From: Alnus glutinosa
Lineage: Eukaryota > Streptophyta > Magnoliopsida > Fagales > Betulaceae
Direction of reading: 5' to 3'
Assembly (NCBI RefSeq): GCF_958979055.1
Contig: NC_084894.1
Coordinates: forward strand, 24,335,616 to 24,399,615
DNA length: 64,000 bases
Shown here: positions 10,030 through 22,675 of the stretch, piece after piece
Position numbering within the stretch: position 1 is the first letter of the stretch
Layout of the letters: every line of letters begins with the position of its first letter
Made by a program: the position numbers and the translations under genes
Notes under the pieces: model-generated
Seen by the model: the letters and a program-made list of their open reading frames with translations, nothing else
Told to the model about the DNA's origin: nothing
The model's database searches: none

Positions 10030-12049
10030 GCGTTACTCAATTGGCTGGAGAGGATTTCATTATCCCCTCCCAACCACTCACAATGTGCCACGTGTTGCCT
10101 TATCATTTTCTTTTCACTCTCCTTTCCCCCTCCCCCCCCCCCCCCCCCACGCACGCCATCTCCTCTCTCTCCCGCACACTCTCTTCTTTCCTTCTTTTTC
10201 TTCTTCTTTCTTCCACCCGACTTCATCTTCTCCCTCTCTCTCTTCCCCTTCGTTCCCCGCACAGCAGCTCGCATCTTCTCTTTCCCTTCCCTTTCTTCTT
10301 CCTCTCGTCTCACTCACACTCACGCACACATAGCTGGACCCGAGGAAGAGTCCGTTGACCTGTGGAGACTGGAGAGAACCCGAGGGGTTCTGATGAGCCC
10401 ATGAAGAAGATCGGACCACCGGAGGTCTGATTTCCGGTGGTCGTCGTTTGTGAAGCTGGTAGAGACCCGTGAGAGAGGCGGGTCGACTGAGAAAAATAAA
10501 GAGGACCCGATCTTTCAACGATTTTCGGTGGGTCATCCCGGAGGGCTTTTCCAGCGAAACCAGGGGCTGATTCCGGGGGTTTGGAGGTGCGAAATCCGGT
10601 GACACTTCTGGTGATCCTTGAGCTCGGTCTTAGTAGGTAATCTTTAGTGATTTTATTAGGTTGTGATTAAATTTAGGGAATCTCTATGGTAATGTCAATT
10701 GAGTATATTATTGAGATTTTGGGGGGTTTGATTGTTGATGGCCATGTGTTTGGCCGGTTGTGTGTGTGTGTGTCGCTAGTGGCCATGCTTTGATTGAAAT
10801 TCTGGATGTGTTTGTGTTAGCCGTGTGGGTTTTGCACTTGGAGTGTGACGACCCGTTTTTTTTTTTTTTTTTTTTTATACAAAACGTAAAACGAGTCATC
10901 GCAGTGGCACGACTACGTGTCGCTCAGCCAACATATGGCACATGCCCCATAACATGTACCTGATAATCAGAGTATGACATATATCTATCTATGCAGCGGA
11001 AATTACAACTTATACATCTATTACAAATTAATTACAACAAAGAGCCATTTAACATTTATCTGTATGAGTCTTTTTAACACAATATTTACAAAACAACTAT
11101 AGCTTTACAAAGAATATGTGACACAAACGTCACAAGCTATACCAAACCTATAAAACAGTCGACAACCCGTGGTCCGACAATTACAACCGTTGCGGTGAGC
11201 TTCAGTCATAATATCCCAAGCACACTGCTATCGACCCATCGATTATACCGAAGTACCTGCAACCAAAGAAACATCATCTACACGGTTGTGGTGGTATCCA
11301 CATCCGCATAGGTGAAAGAATGAGTTCACCGCCTTAGCATGAAACACACTAAGACCTCAGTGGTATAAGACTAATTGAGTTTTCACAAAGAACCAACCTC
11401 TATTTTATTTTTAGTCGTGTGAGCACTATATTAGCCACAATTTACCAACAGCTAATGCAGCAAACACCGACTATTCAGAAAATATTTAAAACATACTATA
11501 TAGCTGTGAACATATGTAGAAGTTCCAGACATCCCTCCTTGGAAGTTTCTACATATAGACCCGTCTATAATAATACTTTTCAACGGTCGCTCAGACGTAC
11601 GTGTACACGATCACTCCATCACAGATATCACGTATACACATAGGTCTTAAGCAAAGAACATGGCATCTTACTTTTCCATACTAGGATAACATCCTTTAAC
11701 AAAACACTCGCAACACCATCTCTAATCGTATTCTAGCTTCGTGCCTTGACGTTAGTAGATCAGGAGAGCACTAGAGTTAAACTCAATCATGCTAACACGT
11801 CTTTCCTGAAGAACAAGAACAGTCAACCTTCTTACTCATAGACATGACATTACTCGCACCTGGGTAGTCATGTATCCATGTACTTTCAAGTTCAATGTAT
11901 GACATCTTAACACATGACTATCCGATAGAAATATACATAAGCGCTTTTTCATGAAGACACCTATGCATACCAACACGTCTAGTAAAAGCTACTCATAACA
12001 TAAAAACATCACTCATAAAACAATGCTATATATGTTATGCATGAACTGG

Positions 12050-12205
12050 GGCTAAAAATGCTGCTGATACTGATATGCTGCTGATACTGTTATGCGCGCT
12101 GCTGATACTGTTATACTGCTGACACTGTTATGCTGCTGATACTGTTATACTGCTGATACTGTTATGCTGCTGATACTGTTATGCTGCTGATATACTGATA
12201 CTGCT
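12050..12205 (-). repeat. Minisatellite in element B, ~17-bp unit
   Basis: About eight copies of a unit read on + as GCTGCTGATACTGTTAT, alternating between GCTG and ACTG starts, lie in candidate intron 2 of element B. The flanking sequence corresponds to the flanks of the different minisatellites in C and D. Confidence 0.8.
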
Positions 12206-13120
12206 GGTATGTATGCTCTATTCTACATGCTCTATGTTCCGTGCATGACCAGTATATTTTTCACTACTGTATCATGCTGAAATCATGCAGTTGCTAAATC
12301 ACGTTCTCTTAAAACTAAACAAATCCATCATTTTATGCAACACTTTGAAATCATTCAAAACATAATTTCTTCATAAAACATAACCAGTTTCAACATGACA
12401 TGTTCTCAAACTCAAAATATAGTTTCATAAAACATAAACAGTTTCAACATGACATGTTCTCAAACAATTTTACATACTTTAAATCACAACCGCTGAACTT
12501 AACACTTTAAACCAATTCAATACTTTTCACTCTTGCACTATTTCTTAAACATCATTGATATAGTTTAAACATAATCGAAACTAAACAAATCATCTCAAAG
12601 CATATACATTTCATCATATGGTTGGTTCGGTTTCATAAACAATATATATATTTTTATCAATCCAATATATATAAAAATATATATTTTCACAGTGAGTGGA
12701 ATACCCACCTTGGCTGCATTGGACTCCAACCCGAACACTCCTTGGACTCTAGTCACTTGGACTCTACATTGGAGAACCAATTAAAGTCTCCAATCCAAAC
12801 ATGATCCTGCAAACATTGGTATCGTTAGACTACACTATTGAATCTCATACTCTATGACATCCTAACTACCCGCATGCTCACACGTCACATAACCCGCGTG
12901 TAAAGCTAATTCGCCACCTTTAGCTACTATTAGGTTAACACTTAAGTTTAGGTTTATATTATATCTCACCTTAATCCTTAAAACGCTTTTACTATTTTAT
13001 TTGTCTTCTTATTATATTTACAGCATATTGTCATTATTGTTAATCTTTTTATAACTTGTTGCTTATGTACTAACTTATCATTATTTACCAGACTCATATT
13101 CACGTATATATCTACGTATG

Positions 13121-13122
<2 letters not shown>

Positions 13123-13214
<92 letters not shown>
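13123..13214. repeat. (TA)n microsatellite in element B
   Basis: This is an uninterrupted TA run of about 45 units inside element B. The Tyr-Ile open frame over it is an artefact. Confidence 0.95.
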
Positions 13215-13216
<2 letters not shown>

Positions 13217-15202
13217 GTAATGATTAACAAGCTTAAACCTAATCCATTAGTACACATAAATACTATGTGTACATAGATAGGTGAACTAAGTACTAAGTCA
13301 TTCAATTACCAATTGACTTTAAAGTCTATTTAGGTATTCCCATAATACCACTATTTTATTTTTCTCGTCTTAAGGTTATTTAGATTATTTACCACTTTAC
13401 GGCATTCTCATTTCAACCTTGTATTCAATATGTAATCCTTATTAAACTATTAGTTTAGTACCTCTCCAAGTAAATTCAAAACCTATAATTTCTTTCTAAC
13501 ACCTAAAGATTATTTTGGGACATATCATGCTCCCTATAACAATTTCACCTTATAAATCATCTCATTTACTACTTTATTCATTAATTAGGTGTTATAGAAC
13601 CCTAGTAATTCAATTGGGGTTAATAACTAAACCGGGTTAACTAAAATTCCATAACCCCATCCATTTGATCACTTTACTATTTAGCTCACGCCTTTACTTT
13701 CTATTACAATTTATTCTCTATTTCAACCGTATTTACCATTGACACAAAGAAGTCTAAACACAATAACTTCAGCTCTTCTCAACCAACCAATACTTAACCT
13801 ACATTCAACAATCTCGCACCTTCATTTCAACACAAATAGCCATAACAAAGAGATTAACCAAACCTCATTTCATCAAGAATCCACCATTCCTCTATCTAAG
13901 CATCAATACTCAAAGAAAGATTTAACTAGCACAAAGCCACTCCAAGCAAAGCCCTAAAATACAAACATCAACACTAAATCTACCAATTCACCAATGTCCA
14001 ATACCAATATATCAACATAGCAAAGCCCCACATCAAGCCATAAATTCTGATTTAGAAATACCATGGTAATGAACTTAACCATTAACCACAATATCAATAC
14101 TATAGAAATTCACCAACCAAATGATCATCCAAAACTCCTTTGACCATCATAGAAAATCAACCCACTAGGCTAGAATGACAACACACCCAAATTGCATATT
14201 CTTAGCAAATCAACTACCTAATATCAAACACTCATCAACATACCAAATAAACCTATTAGTAACCCAAAATCAACAACTAGAGATAAATCAATACCCTATG
14301 AAAATCAATTCTAAAATGACCCATTCGGCCAATCAAGGACCTGGGGTTTCCACAACTCCACACACGGGCCACAGCAAGAGATTAACAAAACCCTTTCAAG
14401 ATTCAAACCTTAATAACACCAAGAATTGTCTAATCATATACCCACAAATCCAACTCCCAATTTTTGATTTAACCTAAACACCCCCATTAAAATTGCATCA
14501 AAAGCCTCCAAAGAAATCCCAACATTAATACTGCCAATACCCCAAAGAAGGACAACAATTCCACAAACATACCCATAGTTGGTTAACACATAATCAGTCC
14601 ACCCATAACGCAAAATTCCAGATTTAGTAACCAAAAATAACCATCCAAAATATGAAGCTAACGATGAACTAATTAGCTCAAAAATTGGTAAATTACCTTG
14701 AGGATTTCCTTAGAAAAACTATCGGAAAATCACCGGAATTCGCACCTCCCAACCGCCGGAAAACGCACCACTAAACGACCAGACGCCAACCCACTGGAAA
14801 TCGGACCTGGGTTGACCGGAATCTGCCCCTGGTTCGGCCATCATCGCTCCTCAGGACACCGGCGATGACTCAGCACACCGATCGGGTTCTACCGGCCTCA
14901 CAGGTCACCGGGTCGCAAGTCTCGGGTTTTCTGGGCTCACGGGTCGCGGGTTTCAGCTCCCGGATCTCTCTCAATCTCTCGGTCTCTCAGTCTCGGTCTA
15001 CTCTCCCTCAACATGTGTGAACAAGGGAAAGAGAGAAATGGGGAGGGGCTGTTGTGATGTGCGGGTAAACAGAGAGGAGAATGAGAGAAAGAGGAAGAAA
15101 AGGAAAAGAAAAGGGAGAAGGAGAGAGGCAGTGACGTGCGTGAGAGAAGAGAGGAGAGAAAGAAAAGAAGAAAAGAAAAGAAAGAGGAAGAAGATAGGGG
15201 AC

Positions 15203-15208
15203 ACGTGG
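15203..15208. promoter_or_regulatory. G-box in element B
   Basis: CACGTG on the minus strand lies directly upstream of the pyrimidine-rich tract (purine-rich on +, 15013-15200) that precedes candidate exon 1, as in elements A and C. Confidence 0.45.
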
Positions 15209-18200
15209 CGAGATGTGAGGGTGGTGGAGAGATTTCCTAATTCTTTAAACCCCCAACTATTATTAATTAAACTAGGACCCCCAAATCTATTAATCCTATC
15301 ATTTAACATTTAATACCTATAATCTTATTAGTTGCTAAACTCCCTATTAAATTTCTCGGTCTTCACATGGAGTCCGAATGATGTTAACCGATTAGAGTTT
15401 GGTTGAGGATGATTTCTCTCCTTGGATTTATAGATTAGAGCTTGCGTGTGGTCTTGTTGATAACATTTAGTAGATGGATTTCTATGGACTAAGAATAGTC
15501 GATTGGATTGATTTTCAATGGCTGAAATTTGGTATGGATTTTCTATTTAGGTGATTTTTGGGCTTTTGATGTTTGTGATTGTCTGGGCTTCCAATGGAGG
15601 TTGATTTTGGGGTTCCTTTCAGTTGTGACCAGTTGTGTTGAAATAGGTGTTTTTGATGGGATTCAAACCTTGACTTTGGATTGATAATTGGATGATGTTG
15701 GATCTTTGATTAGGCTCCTATAGTGTGGTTTTATTGATATAGGAGTTGGTTTTAGGCCTTTGATGCTTGTGGGTGCCTAGACCCTTGATTGGAGTTAATT
15801 TTGAGGATCCCTTTATGTGGTAGCCAAATAGAAAGAGAGACATTAAAGGGTGTAGTTTTATGAAGTGTTTAATGTTTATGGTTGATTGATTAGTATTTTG
15901 GTGTTGATTTAATAACTCTTGATTTCTATGGCTAAGTAATGTATGGGTTGAATTTGGTAGATTGGTTGAGGGTTGATTTTCTTAGAAAATTGATGAGCAT
16001 GTGGTAGGCCTTGGTAAAAATTGGATTATGAGCATATATGATCTTGGAAGTGAAGGGTAGTTTAAGAACGATAATTGTTGGGAGATGTTAGTAGAAGTTA
16101 TGGTTGATGGGATTATTTCAATTGGAGGTTAGTTATGGTAGCTTATGGCTAATGCTTTGAGGTGAAGTAAAGGAAGTTAGAAAAGGATTGAAAGGTTTGA
16201 AGTTAAAAGTGTTTAGATCCTTATTATGTAAATGGCCAATACGGTTGAAATAGAGAATATGTTATTGCGATGTCTAAAGGAAATAGTTAAAGAAAGAATA
16301 AAATGGTAAAGTGTTATAAGTGGTATGAATAGATCCACATAAATAGCAAATTAAGCCTAAGTATAATGCTTGGCTTTAAGGTTGATGTATATGCCTCAAG
16401 CTTTAAGAATGTATATTACACTATGTGATGGTAAGTAGTTTAAAAAGAGCTATTAGATTAATATGTTGTATAAGATTAAGATCTTATAGTTTAAATCACT
16501 TAAATGGTTAGTAGCTAATGATGGTAATAGGGTAGCCAAGTAATTAATCCACCTATCCATGTACACAGTCTTTTAGTGTATTAATGGACTAGGTTTAGTG
16601 TATGCTAATTTGGTAAATAAATAAGAAACTATAAAAATGGATTAACAACAATTAGTAGGCAAATAAAATAGTAAATACATCTTATTGTTAATAACAAATA
16701 AATATGAACATAGAACCAATGATTAACCTAATAATAATAGCCTAAGGTATCTAGCTATCTTTAGAAGCGAATAACGCGACGTGTGAGCATGCGGGTAGTG
16801 TAGGTGTCATAAGGGTATGGGATTCAATGGCTAGTCTGACAACATAATTACTTGTAGGATAGAGTTTGGATTGGAGACTTCAATGGGTTCTCCAATGTAG
16901 AGTTCGAGTCATGGGTCCAATGCAGCCAAGGTGAGTATTCTACTCACTGAGAAAAGTTACTTTTTATGTATTTTATAGGAATGCAAATAATATGTTTTTC
17001 ATATCGAACCAACAATATGTTAATTATATCTTTTGGATGTTCTGAGTAGTTTTAATTATGTTGAAATATGACAATAATGTTTATGTGAATTAAGATGATT
17101 TGAGATATGAGTATGAAATATGTTTGGTGTTTTGAGATATGATTTAAAGTGTTTTATTGTCTGCTGCGGTTGAAATTTTAAGCTATGTTTTGATGCTTGC
17201 TGCGGTTGGAAATTAAGTTATGTAAATTGTTTGAGAAAATAACATGTTGAACTGTTTATGTTTTATGAATAAATCATGTGTTAAAGTCATGTCCATGAAA
17301 TTAAATGTATAGTATTTGAGCATGAGCATTGAGCATGAAACGAACAAGATTGGGGTTCAATTCCCTTTGGCAAACGCAAAACAACAAATAGAACAAGAAA
17401 CAAATACAAGCACGATGAATGACAAGAATGCATAGCATTTGTTTTATGATAATTGAATTGTTTTCACGTTATGATATATAGTAGTTTTATACTAGACGTA
17501 TTAGTATGCATAAGAGTCTCAATGAGAAAGAACTTATGTATATTTCAATCGGATGGTTGCATGATTTAAATGTCATTGTTTTCTAAGTCTCACTGAACCA
17601 AAAGTAAAATAGTAGGTGAGGATGTATGTAGTAGTTTCCAACAATGGAACTTCTACGTATAAGTCTCAACTGCATAGTATGCTTAAAATATTTTCTATTA
17701 TTCGGTGTTTGCTGTATCAGCTATGGGGGTTTTTCAAACAAAAGTTTATAGTGTACGCATGACTATAAAAGAAAAGTTGGTTCTTTGCGAAAACTCAATG
17801 AATAGTATACCTATGAGGTCTTAGTGTAATTATTTATGCTAAGACGGTGGGCTCATAATTTCACATATACGGATGTGGCAAACCCCCACAACCGTATTGA
17901 TGATGTTCCTTTGGCTGCAGGTACTCCGGTCGTAGTTGTTGGTGTTGTAGATGCGGACTTGGGATATTATGACCGAAGCTCGCCACGACGGTCGTAATTC
18001 CAGGACCATGGACGTCCTCTATTTTATGGGTTTTGTTTATGGCTTGTGACGCCTGTGTCACTTGTTATTGTATAGTCATTTATGTTATGTATTTAATCTG
18101 AAGAAAGACTTAAATAGATAGATGTAATATTGGCTATCGATTATGATTAATTTACGATAGATGTTTAAGATGTGATTTTCGCTATTATGTTTATGTTTTT

Positions 18201-18383
18201 CGCTGCATAGTATATAGACGTTATACTCTGATTTACCAGGTACATATTATGATGTATGTACCATATGTTGGCTTTGTGACATATCGTCGTGCTACTGTAA
18301 ATATCTGTTTATATTTTAAGAAATTAATGTTTATGCAAATGTTTTGAATTAAAAAAAAAAAAAAAAAAAAAAGGGTCGTTACA

Positions 18384-18892
18384 CTACTTATGAGGCTTAT
18401 TTAACCAGATAAGTAGTTTGACAGCCTAATTTTTATTTGCACAAATAAATTTTATAAGCGGTCTCTTACAATCACCTATCAGAATTCTCTAAGATTCAAT
18501 CAAATAATCTAAAAGAATCCTAATTCGACATCGCCTTGGTAGGATGCACGTCAAGACGATGCGCCTAAGTCCAGTTGGCCAAGGACAATTAACGCATGTT
18601 TTGTATTCAAATTAGTTAAAAGTTAGTTGGCTTGTCAAAGGTTAGTTGGGCTTAGTTGGCCAGCTATAAAGTTGTTAGAAATTGAGAAGACTTTATAAGC
18701 CCAATTCTGTGATGAACAAGAGAAATGATATTTTTATATCTCCTGTACATCTTTTTTACATTTTATTTTTAAATCAACCTTTGGATTTATGGGACCAATG
18801 TTAGGCCCACAAATATAATGCTAGATTTGAAATTTGGTTGTATGTAGATGTACAAGAGATGTATGTAGATGTACAAATAACGTTATCATTAC
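18384..18892. other. Intergenic DNA with a MITE-like inverted segment
   Basis: No gene is seen. 18735-18885 carries TATCTCCTGTACATC near its left end and the inverse motif GATGTACAAGAGATG near its right end, typical of a small MITE. Ends and target duplication are not resolved. Confidence 0.4.
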
Positions 18893-19310
18893 TAGGGATG
18901 TACATGTGGGCGAGTATTAACCACTTGCATTTGCTAGCTGTAATTATTCGTTATCCGCATATGCGAATGCGGTTAGAAAAAATCACTATCAACATATGTG
19001 GATAACATTTTAGGGTATCAGTTAATATAACTGTAGCCGCATACCCTATATACAATATGTATTTCTTATATAAATTATATTTAATAAATTTACCAAAATG
19101 ACATTGTTTTAGATTAGCTATATATAGGTCATGTTTACATTGGTTTGATTGACTATAATGTAAAATCAATATATTTTTCAAAATATTATGGCTTAAAAAA
19201 ATTAAAACAAGCCTAAAACACTAAAAATTGGCCTAAATTATTTTCAAAATTGTTTAAAATAGGTCCTAAACTGGCCCGTGGCACTAGACAAGTTTTTCAT
19301 TATAATTTAA
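18893..19310 (+). mobile_element. hAT-like remnant, left end
   Basis: It begins TAGGGATGTACATGTGGGCG, a hAT-type end, followed by subterminal words built on GCATATGCGAATGCGG. 19160-19265 matches 60555-60660 (TTTTCAAAATATTA and CTAAATTATTTTCAAAAT). The complementary right end is near 60885, so the two loci keep opposite halves of one family. There is no coding capacity. Confidence 0.5.
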
Positions 19311-19774
19311 TTTTAAAAACTTCGAAGTTATAAAAGAATTCATTAAATTCAAATAACTATTGAGTTTTGTCCAATGATGACAGTTTGGTGGATCAAATTA
19401 ATATAAACCAACATTAAACAACAAAAAACAGTCATAAAATGATACTTATCATAGATTTAGACACCTTAAAACCGTTTATGTTCTAAAGTCTTTGTTCTTT
19501 TTCATTTAACTTTTTGTTAACCATTGTTAGTGAAATTTTTGCACAGCTATTGAATGTATATGCACCCAAGTATACATAAAATGATAAAAAGTTTTGGCCT
19601 ATATATTTAACAATGTTAGCCACCCTAAAACCATTTAAAATGTTAAGTTTTGGTTATTGGCTTGGAGGTAATATTATTATTTTTAAAGCATTATTCCATA
19701 ACTTTTTTGTTTTTGAAGTAAAATGCATAACTTCGATATGGTTTCCTAATCTCCCCTTCTGAAACAAATCCTTC
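19311..19774. other. AT-rich intergenic DNA
   Basis: No gene, domain or clear repeat was recognised. A pyrimidine-rich stretch and TTTTCAG (19822-19828) precede the following open frame and could be a splice acceptor. Confidence 0.5.
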
Positions 19775-20377
19775 TTGCTTGGTGTATGGATTCTCTTTAA
19801 ATTCTTTTGTAAATTATTTAATTTTCAGTGTATGAATCGGAGCCGGCTCCTGAAGGGTACAAGGAAACGGAGAGGTAGTATCCAAGACCAGTTCACGTGG
19901 TTTCTAAGAAGCATGTACGTGTTGGCATGCAGTGTTAATCTTGGTGGTGGTGATCAGAACGAAAAGCAAAAGCCTACAATGATTGAAACTGTGACTGCCG
20001 ATCAGAAGTTCTCACCATCGAATGAAAAAACTCATGCGATTGCTTCAAAATTTCAAGCCCTCACCCTCACTGTTTTAGCTCCGGCAGCTTCACAAACCAT
20101 TTCATGTGAGGAAGCTCCACAACCCTTGTCATGCCGGTGGCCAGCTCCACAAACTTACTCAACCCTAGCAACTCCGCAAGCTTATTCAGCCCCAGCTTCT
20201 CCACATAGCGGAAATGCTAGTTTTGGAGAGCAAATTTGGGATATGGGTGTGGTGGAGAAGGTGAAAGAGGCTGTCACTTCTTTGCTCCGGAATGAGTCGT
20301 CCAAATATAGTACAGTTGCAAATTCAGCTACAAACACGCAGATTTCCGCCAATGCATGTTCGGTGGCTAAAAGCTAA
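19775..20377 (+). CDS. Unrecognised 200-codon open frame, possible exon
   Basis: I do not recognise this protein. The frame is open for 200 codons and ends TAA. Its base composition from 19830 on is clearly richer in G+C than its surroundings. The first ~18 residues are hydrophobic and read through TTTTCAG, so translation may really begin at the Met of CMNRSRLLKG or the segment may be an internal exon. Later parts are Pro/Ala/Ser-rich with repeated APQTYS/TPQAYS words (about 125-140), followed by an amphipathic stretch (VVEKVKEAVTSLLRN, about 160-175). No signal peptide, catalytic motif or membrane span is clear. It may be a real small gene, an exon, or a captured gene fragment. Confidence 0.35.
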   Translation: MLGVWILFKFFCKLFNFQCMNRSRLLKGTRKRRGSIQDQFTWFLRSMYVLACSVNLGGGDQNEKQKPTMIETVTADQKFSPSNEKTHAIASKFQALTLTVLAPAASQTISCEEAPQPLSCRWPAPQTYSTLATPQAYSAPASPHSGNASFGEQIWDMGVVEKVKEAVTSLLRNESSKYSTVANSATNTQISANACSVAKS

Positions 20378-20877
20378 CCGTCACACCTTCCGATCTCCAC
20401 CAATGCTCATGAGGGTATTTCCTATTATTTTTTTAGAAAACTTTCCTTATCACCTTTAATCTTTCTTCACTTTTTGCAACATACTCATAAACTCTAAAAA
20501 CTGTCAATTTAGTATATTCATCTTTTAATTTTTTCCATTTTCACCTATTTGTTATGATTTTCAGTTAAATTCTGTTAAAATTCTCAAAATACTTTTTTTT
20601 TAATATATATATATATATATAAATTTCAAAAATTTAAGCATGGGTATTTTTGCAAATTCCGTTTAATCATAACCAACACCTAAACCTTTGCAATTTTTTT
20701 CTTAAAAAAAAGAGGGTTATTTTAAGAATTTGGATACCATTCCATTAGGATTTAACGAAAAATTCTAACAAATGAGTGAAATTGAAAAAGATTGAAGGAT
20801 AAATACATTAAATTGACACTTTTTAAAGTTTATGAATATTATTATAAAAGTGATGAAAAATTAGGGCTTGTAAATGA

Positions 20878-20917
<40 letters not shown>

Positions 20918-21097
20918 CACTATTTGCTGTTGAATTTCACATCCTGAATATGTATGTGAAGAAAAGTTCAAGAGCGAATTATTCTGTCAAAGTTATTCCT
21001 TTCTGGACTTTGTTATAACAATTCATATCTGATGGGTCTTTGTCTAGTGCAGTTGGCGATGAAGAGAATAATGGAAGAATAATCCAAGCCAATAGAT
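20378..21097. other. Intergenic DNA with long poly-T
   Basis: It holds a T run of 38 bases (20880-20917) and a short TA run at 20606-20620. No gene is seen. Confidence 0.6.
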
Positions 21098-21657
21098 GCT
21101 CTGTTTGTTTAGACGTAAAATAGTTTTCGTCGTAAAATATTTTTGATGAAATTATTTTCAGAAAAATAATTTTTTCTAAAATATTTTTCAGCGTTTGGCT
21201 CGGACGAAAAAATTACGAAAGGCGAAAATGCAACTATTGCTTGAATCCGTCAACGTTCGGTCGCCGTTGCAGGGTTCCGGCGAGCATGTTTGGCCGGATT
21301 CGGCCAAAATAGCCGGATTCGACCAGCTTCTGACCATGGCCAGATTTCGGCATCCGGCGACGGTGGCTGGATGTCGCTGGATTCCGGTGGCCGGATGTTG
21401 CTGGATTCTGGTGCTGCCTGGATTTCGATGACCGACCATTGCCGGATTTCGACAATCAAATATCAAACGTGCGTGCAAGGATGATGAGTTTAATTTCGAA
21501 AAACAATTTACGGTTTTCATCGTTTTTCAAAAATTAAAAAAGCTTTTATGGTTAAACCGAAAATAATTTTTGTTGACCATTATTTTCGCCCCTACCAAAC
21601 ACCATAAAATGTCGAAATTATTTTTCAAAAATCATTTTACGCCGAAACAAACGAAGC
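21098..21657 (-). mobile_element. Foldback element with GC-rich core, copy 2
   Basis: This is the same family as 2186-2745 and the same length, in reverse orientation. The right end is the complement of GCTTCGTTTGTTTCGGCG. The core holds repeated CCGGATTCCGG-like words (21265-21440). The several overlapping open frames across the core are artefacts of the repeat. Confidence 0.65.
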
Positions 21658-22069
21658 ATGAGAGAGGAATGCAACGGTTGATAAAGAATCAAATTTCTGA
21701 ACCATGTACGAGTTTTAGGTATCAATAAGTAGTTTCTCGAGATGATCATTTCTTCTGTTTGAATAAGCCATAAAAGATATATAGTCACCAATAAACAGTT
21801 TCTGCAGCTCTAAATGTTCAAAAATGTCCAAATCAATGCAACAAATGTGGACCTTTAGTTTTACATATTAAAAAAAAAGGGTCATGGATGATCATTGAAT
21901 GCACTGATTATTCCAAATCAGTTAATTGGTGTTAACTTAAATTTGTCTTTTTCTTATCTGTTTAATTAAGCTTTTAAGATAAGTATTAATTTAACATGGA
22001 ATAAATGTTGTCAGTGCACTTGTAAAGTTTGTGTTCCACATTGGTAAAGTATAAAGAAAAATAGTAGTA
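21658..22069. repeat. Segment duplicated at 63184-63649
   Basis: It is nearly identical to 63184-63649, so it belongs to a segmental duplication of about 1.2 kb that includes the foldback core and the LINE end. No gene is visible. Confidence 0.75.
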
Positions 22070-22440
22070 TTTTTTTTTTTTTTTTTGAAAAGATAAAACT
22101 CAGCTTTCTTGAAATCACTACATCATACAAATCATGATCCCATAAGAGCGGATCTAGGGATAGTAGACTTTTCCCTAACAACCAAACTAGAAATACACTC
22201 ATATACCTCTTCCAGCCAACAATCATCAATCTTATGCACAACAGCTTCCTTAGCTAAAGTGTGAGCCACCTCATTGAGTTCTCTCGGTACATGCGCAAAG
22301 ATGGCTTTTCTAAAACCTTCTAGCTCTCTAATATCACTTTCGGTAGGAGGGGGTGAATTGATATTTGAGATTACTTGAGAAACATCCCCTTTAAAAAATG
22401 ACTTGAAGAAAGCCCACCTCCTTACAAAATAAAACTGCTT
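22070..22440 (-). mobile_element. LINE 3' end with RNase H-like domain, copy 1
   Basis: On the minus strand a frame reads FKGDVSQVISNIN, then FAHVPRELNEVAHTLAKEAV, then a stop, then a poly-A tail (T run 22070-22086 on +). E/K-G-D, VPRE.NEVAH.LAKEA and the tail match the RNase H-like C-terminus of plant LINE (L1-type) polyproteins. Compared with the copy at 63650 it lacks about 24 bp between SPPP and TES. The upstream reverse transcriptase is absent, so this is a 5'-truncated remnant. Confidence 0.7.
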
Positions 22441-22675
22441 TCAAAGCTTAGTGGACCCAAGTTCATTAGCTTAAGCTTTTGGACTAGAAGTTGTATTCCA
22501 AAGCTCCAATACACCCAAAGACAAAAAAACATGTTTGTTGGTTGAATTTGTTGCGAGTGTATCTCATATTAAAAAAATAAAAAATAAAGAAAATGAGTAG
22601 TCAATCAACTTGAGTGATGTCCAAATATGTATAGGTTTACTCTTGCGATTCTCTCCCTAATAATTCCCTCCTTTA

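Larger units (their letters stand above)
10844..15367 (-). mobile_element. Large solo-LTR-like element B (minus), nested in A
   Basis: On the minus strand it starts TGTGAAGACCGAGAAATTTA (at 15367) and ends with a poly-A tract followed by CGGGTCGTCACA (at 10844). The 5-bp duplication TGGAG flanks it (10839-10843 and 15368-15372). It is 4,524 bp and non-coding. It belongs to the same family as A but lies inside it in opposite orientation, so B inserted after A. Candidate splice sites on the minus strand: exon 1 end 14697, exon 2 12806-12709, exon 3 start 11256. Confidence 0.87.
9706..18383 (+). mobile_element. Large solo-LTR-like element A (plus), interrupted by element B
   Basis: It starts TGTAAAGATCAAGAAATTAA and ends GGGTCGTTACA, and is flanked by the perfect 5-bp duplication CTACT (9701-9705 and 18384-18388). 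Without nested element B it is about 4.15 kb. TG...CA ends plus a 5-bp duplication indicate an LTR retrotransposon product, here a single LTR with no gag-pol. The length and ends would fit a Ty3/Gypsy chromovirus LTR, which is inference. Interior landmarks are shared with B, C and D: CACGTG before a pyrimidine-rich tract, candidate splice sites (donor 10637, acceptor at 16857, donor 16931, acceptor at 17920) and an A run just before the 3' end. Confidence 0.85.

Noticed and set aside
10020..10404. Several overlapping frames in the pyrimidine-rich tract of element A, and likewise 15017-15313 and 24346-24736
   Set aside because: Low-complexity Ser/Leu/Phe or Arg/Lys/Glu translations on both strands; the tract is conserved as DNA composition, not as a frame.
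13081..13305. Open frame made of Tyr-Ile repeats, and the similar one at 40564-40752
   Set aside because: Pure translation of (TA)n microsatellites.
21188..21520. Pro/Gly/Ser/Ile-rich proteins in the foldback core, also at 2369-2701 and 62733-63013
   Set aside because: All frames on both strands are open because of the CCGGATTCC repeats; not coding.
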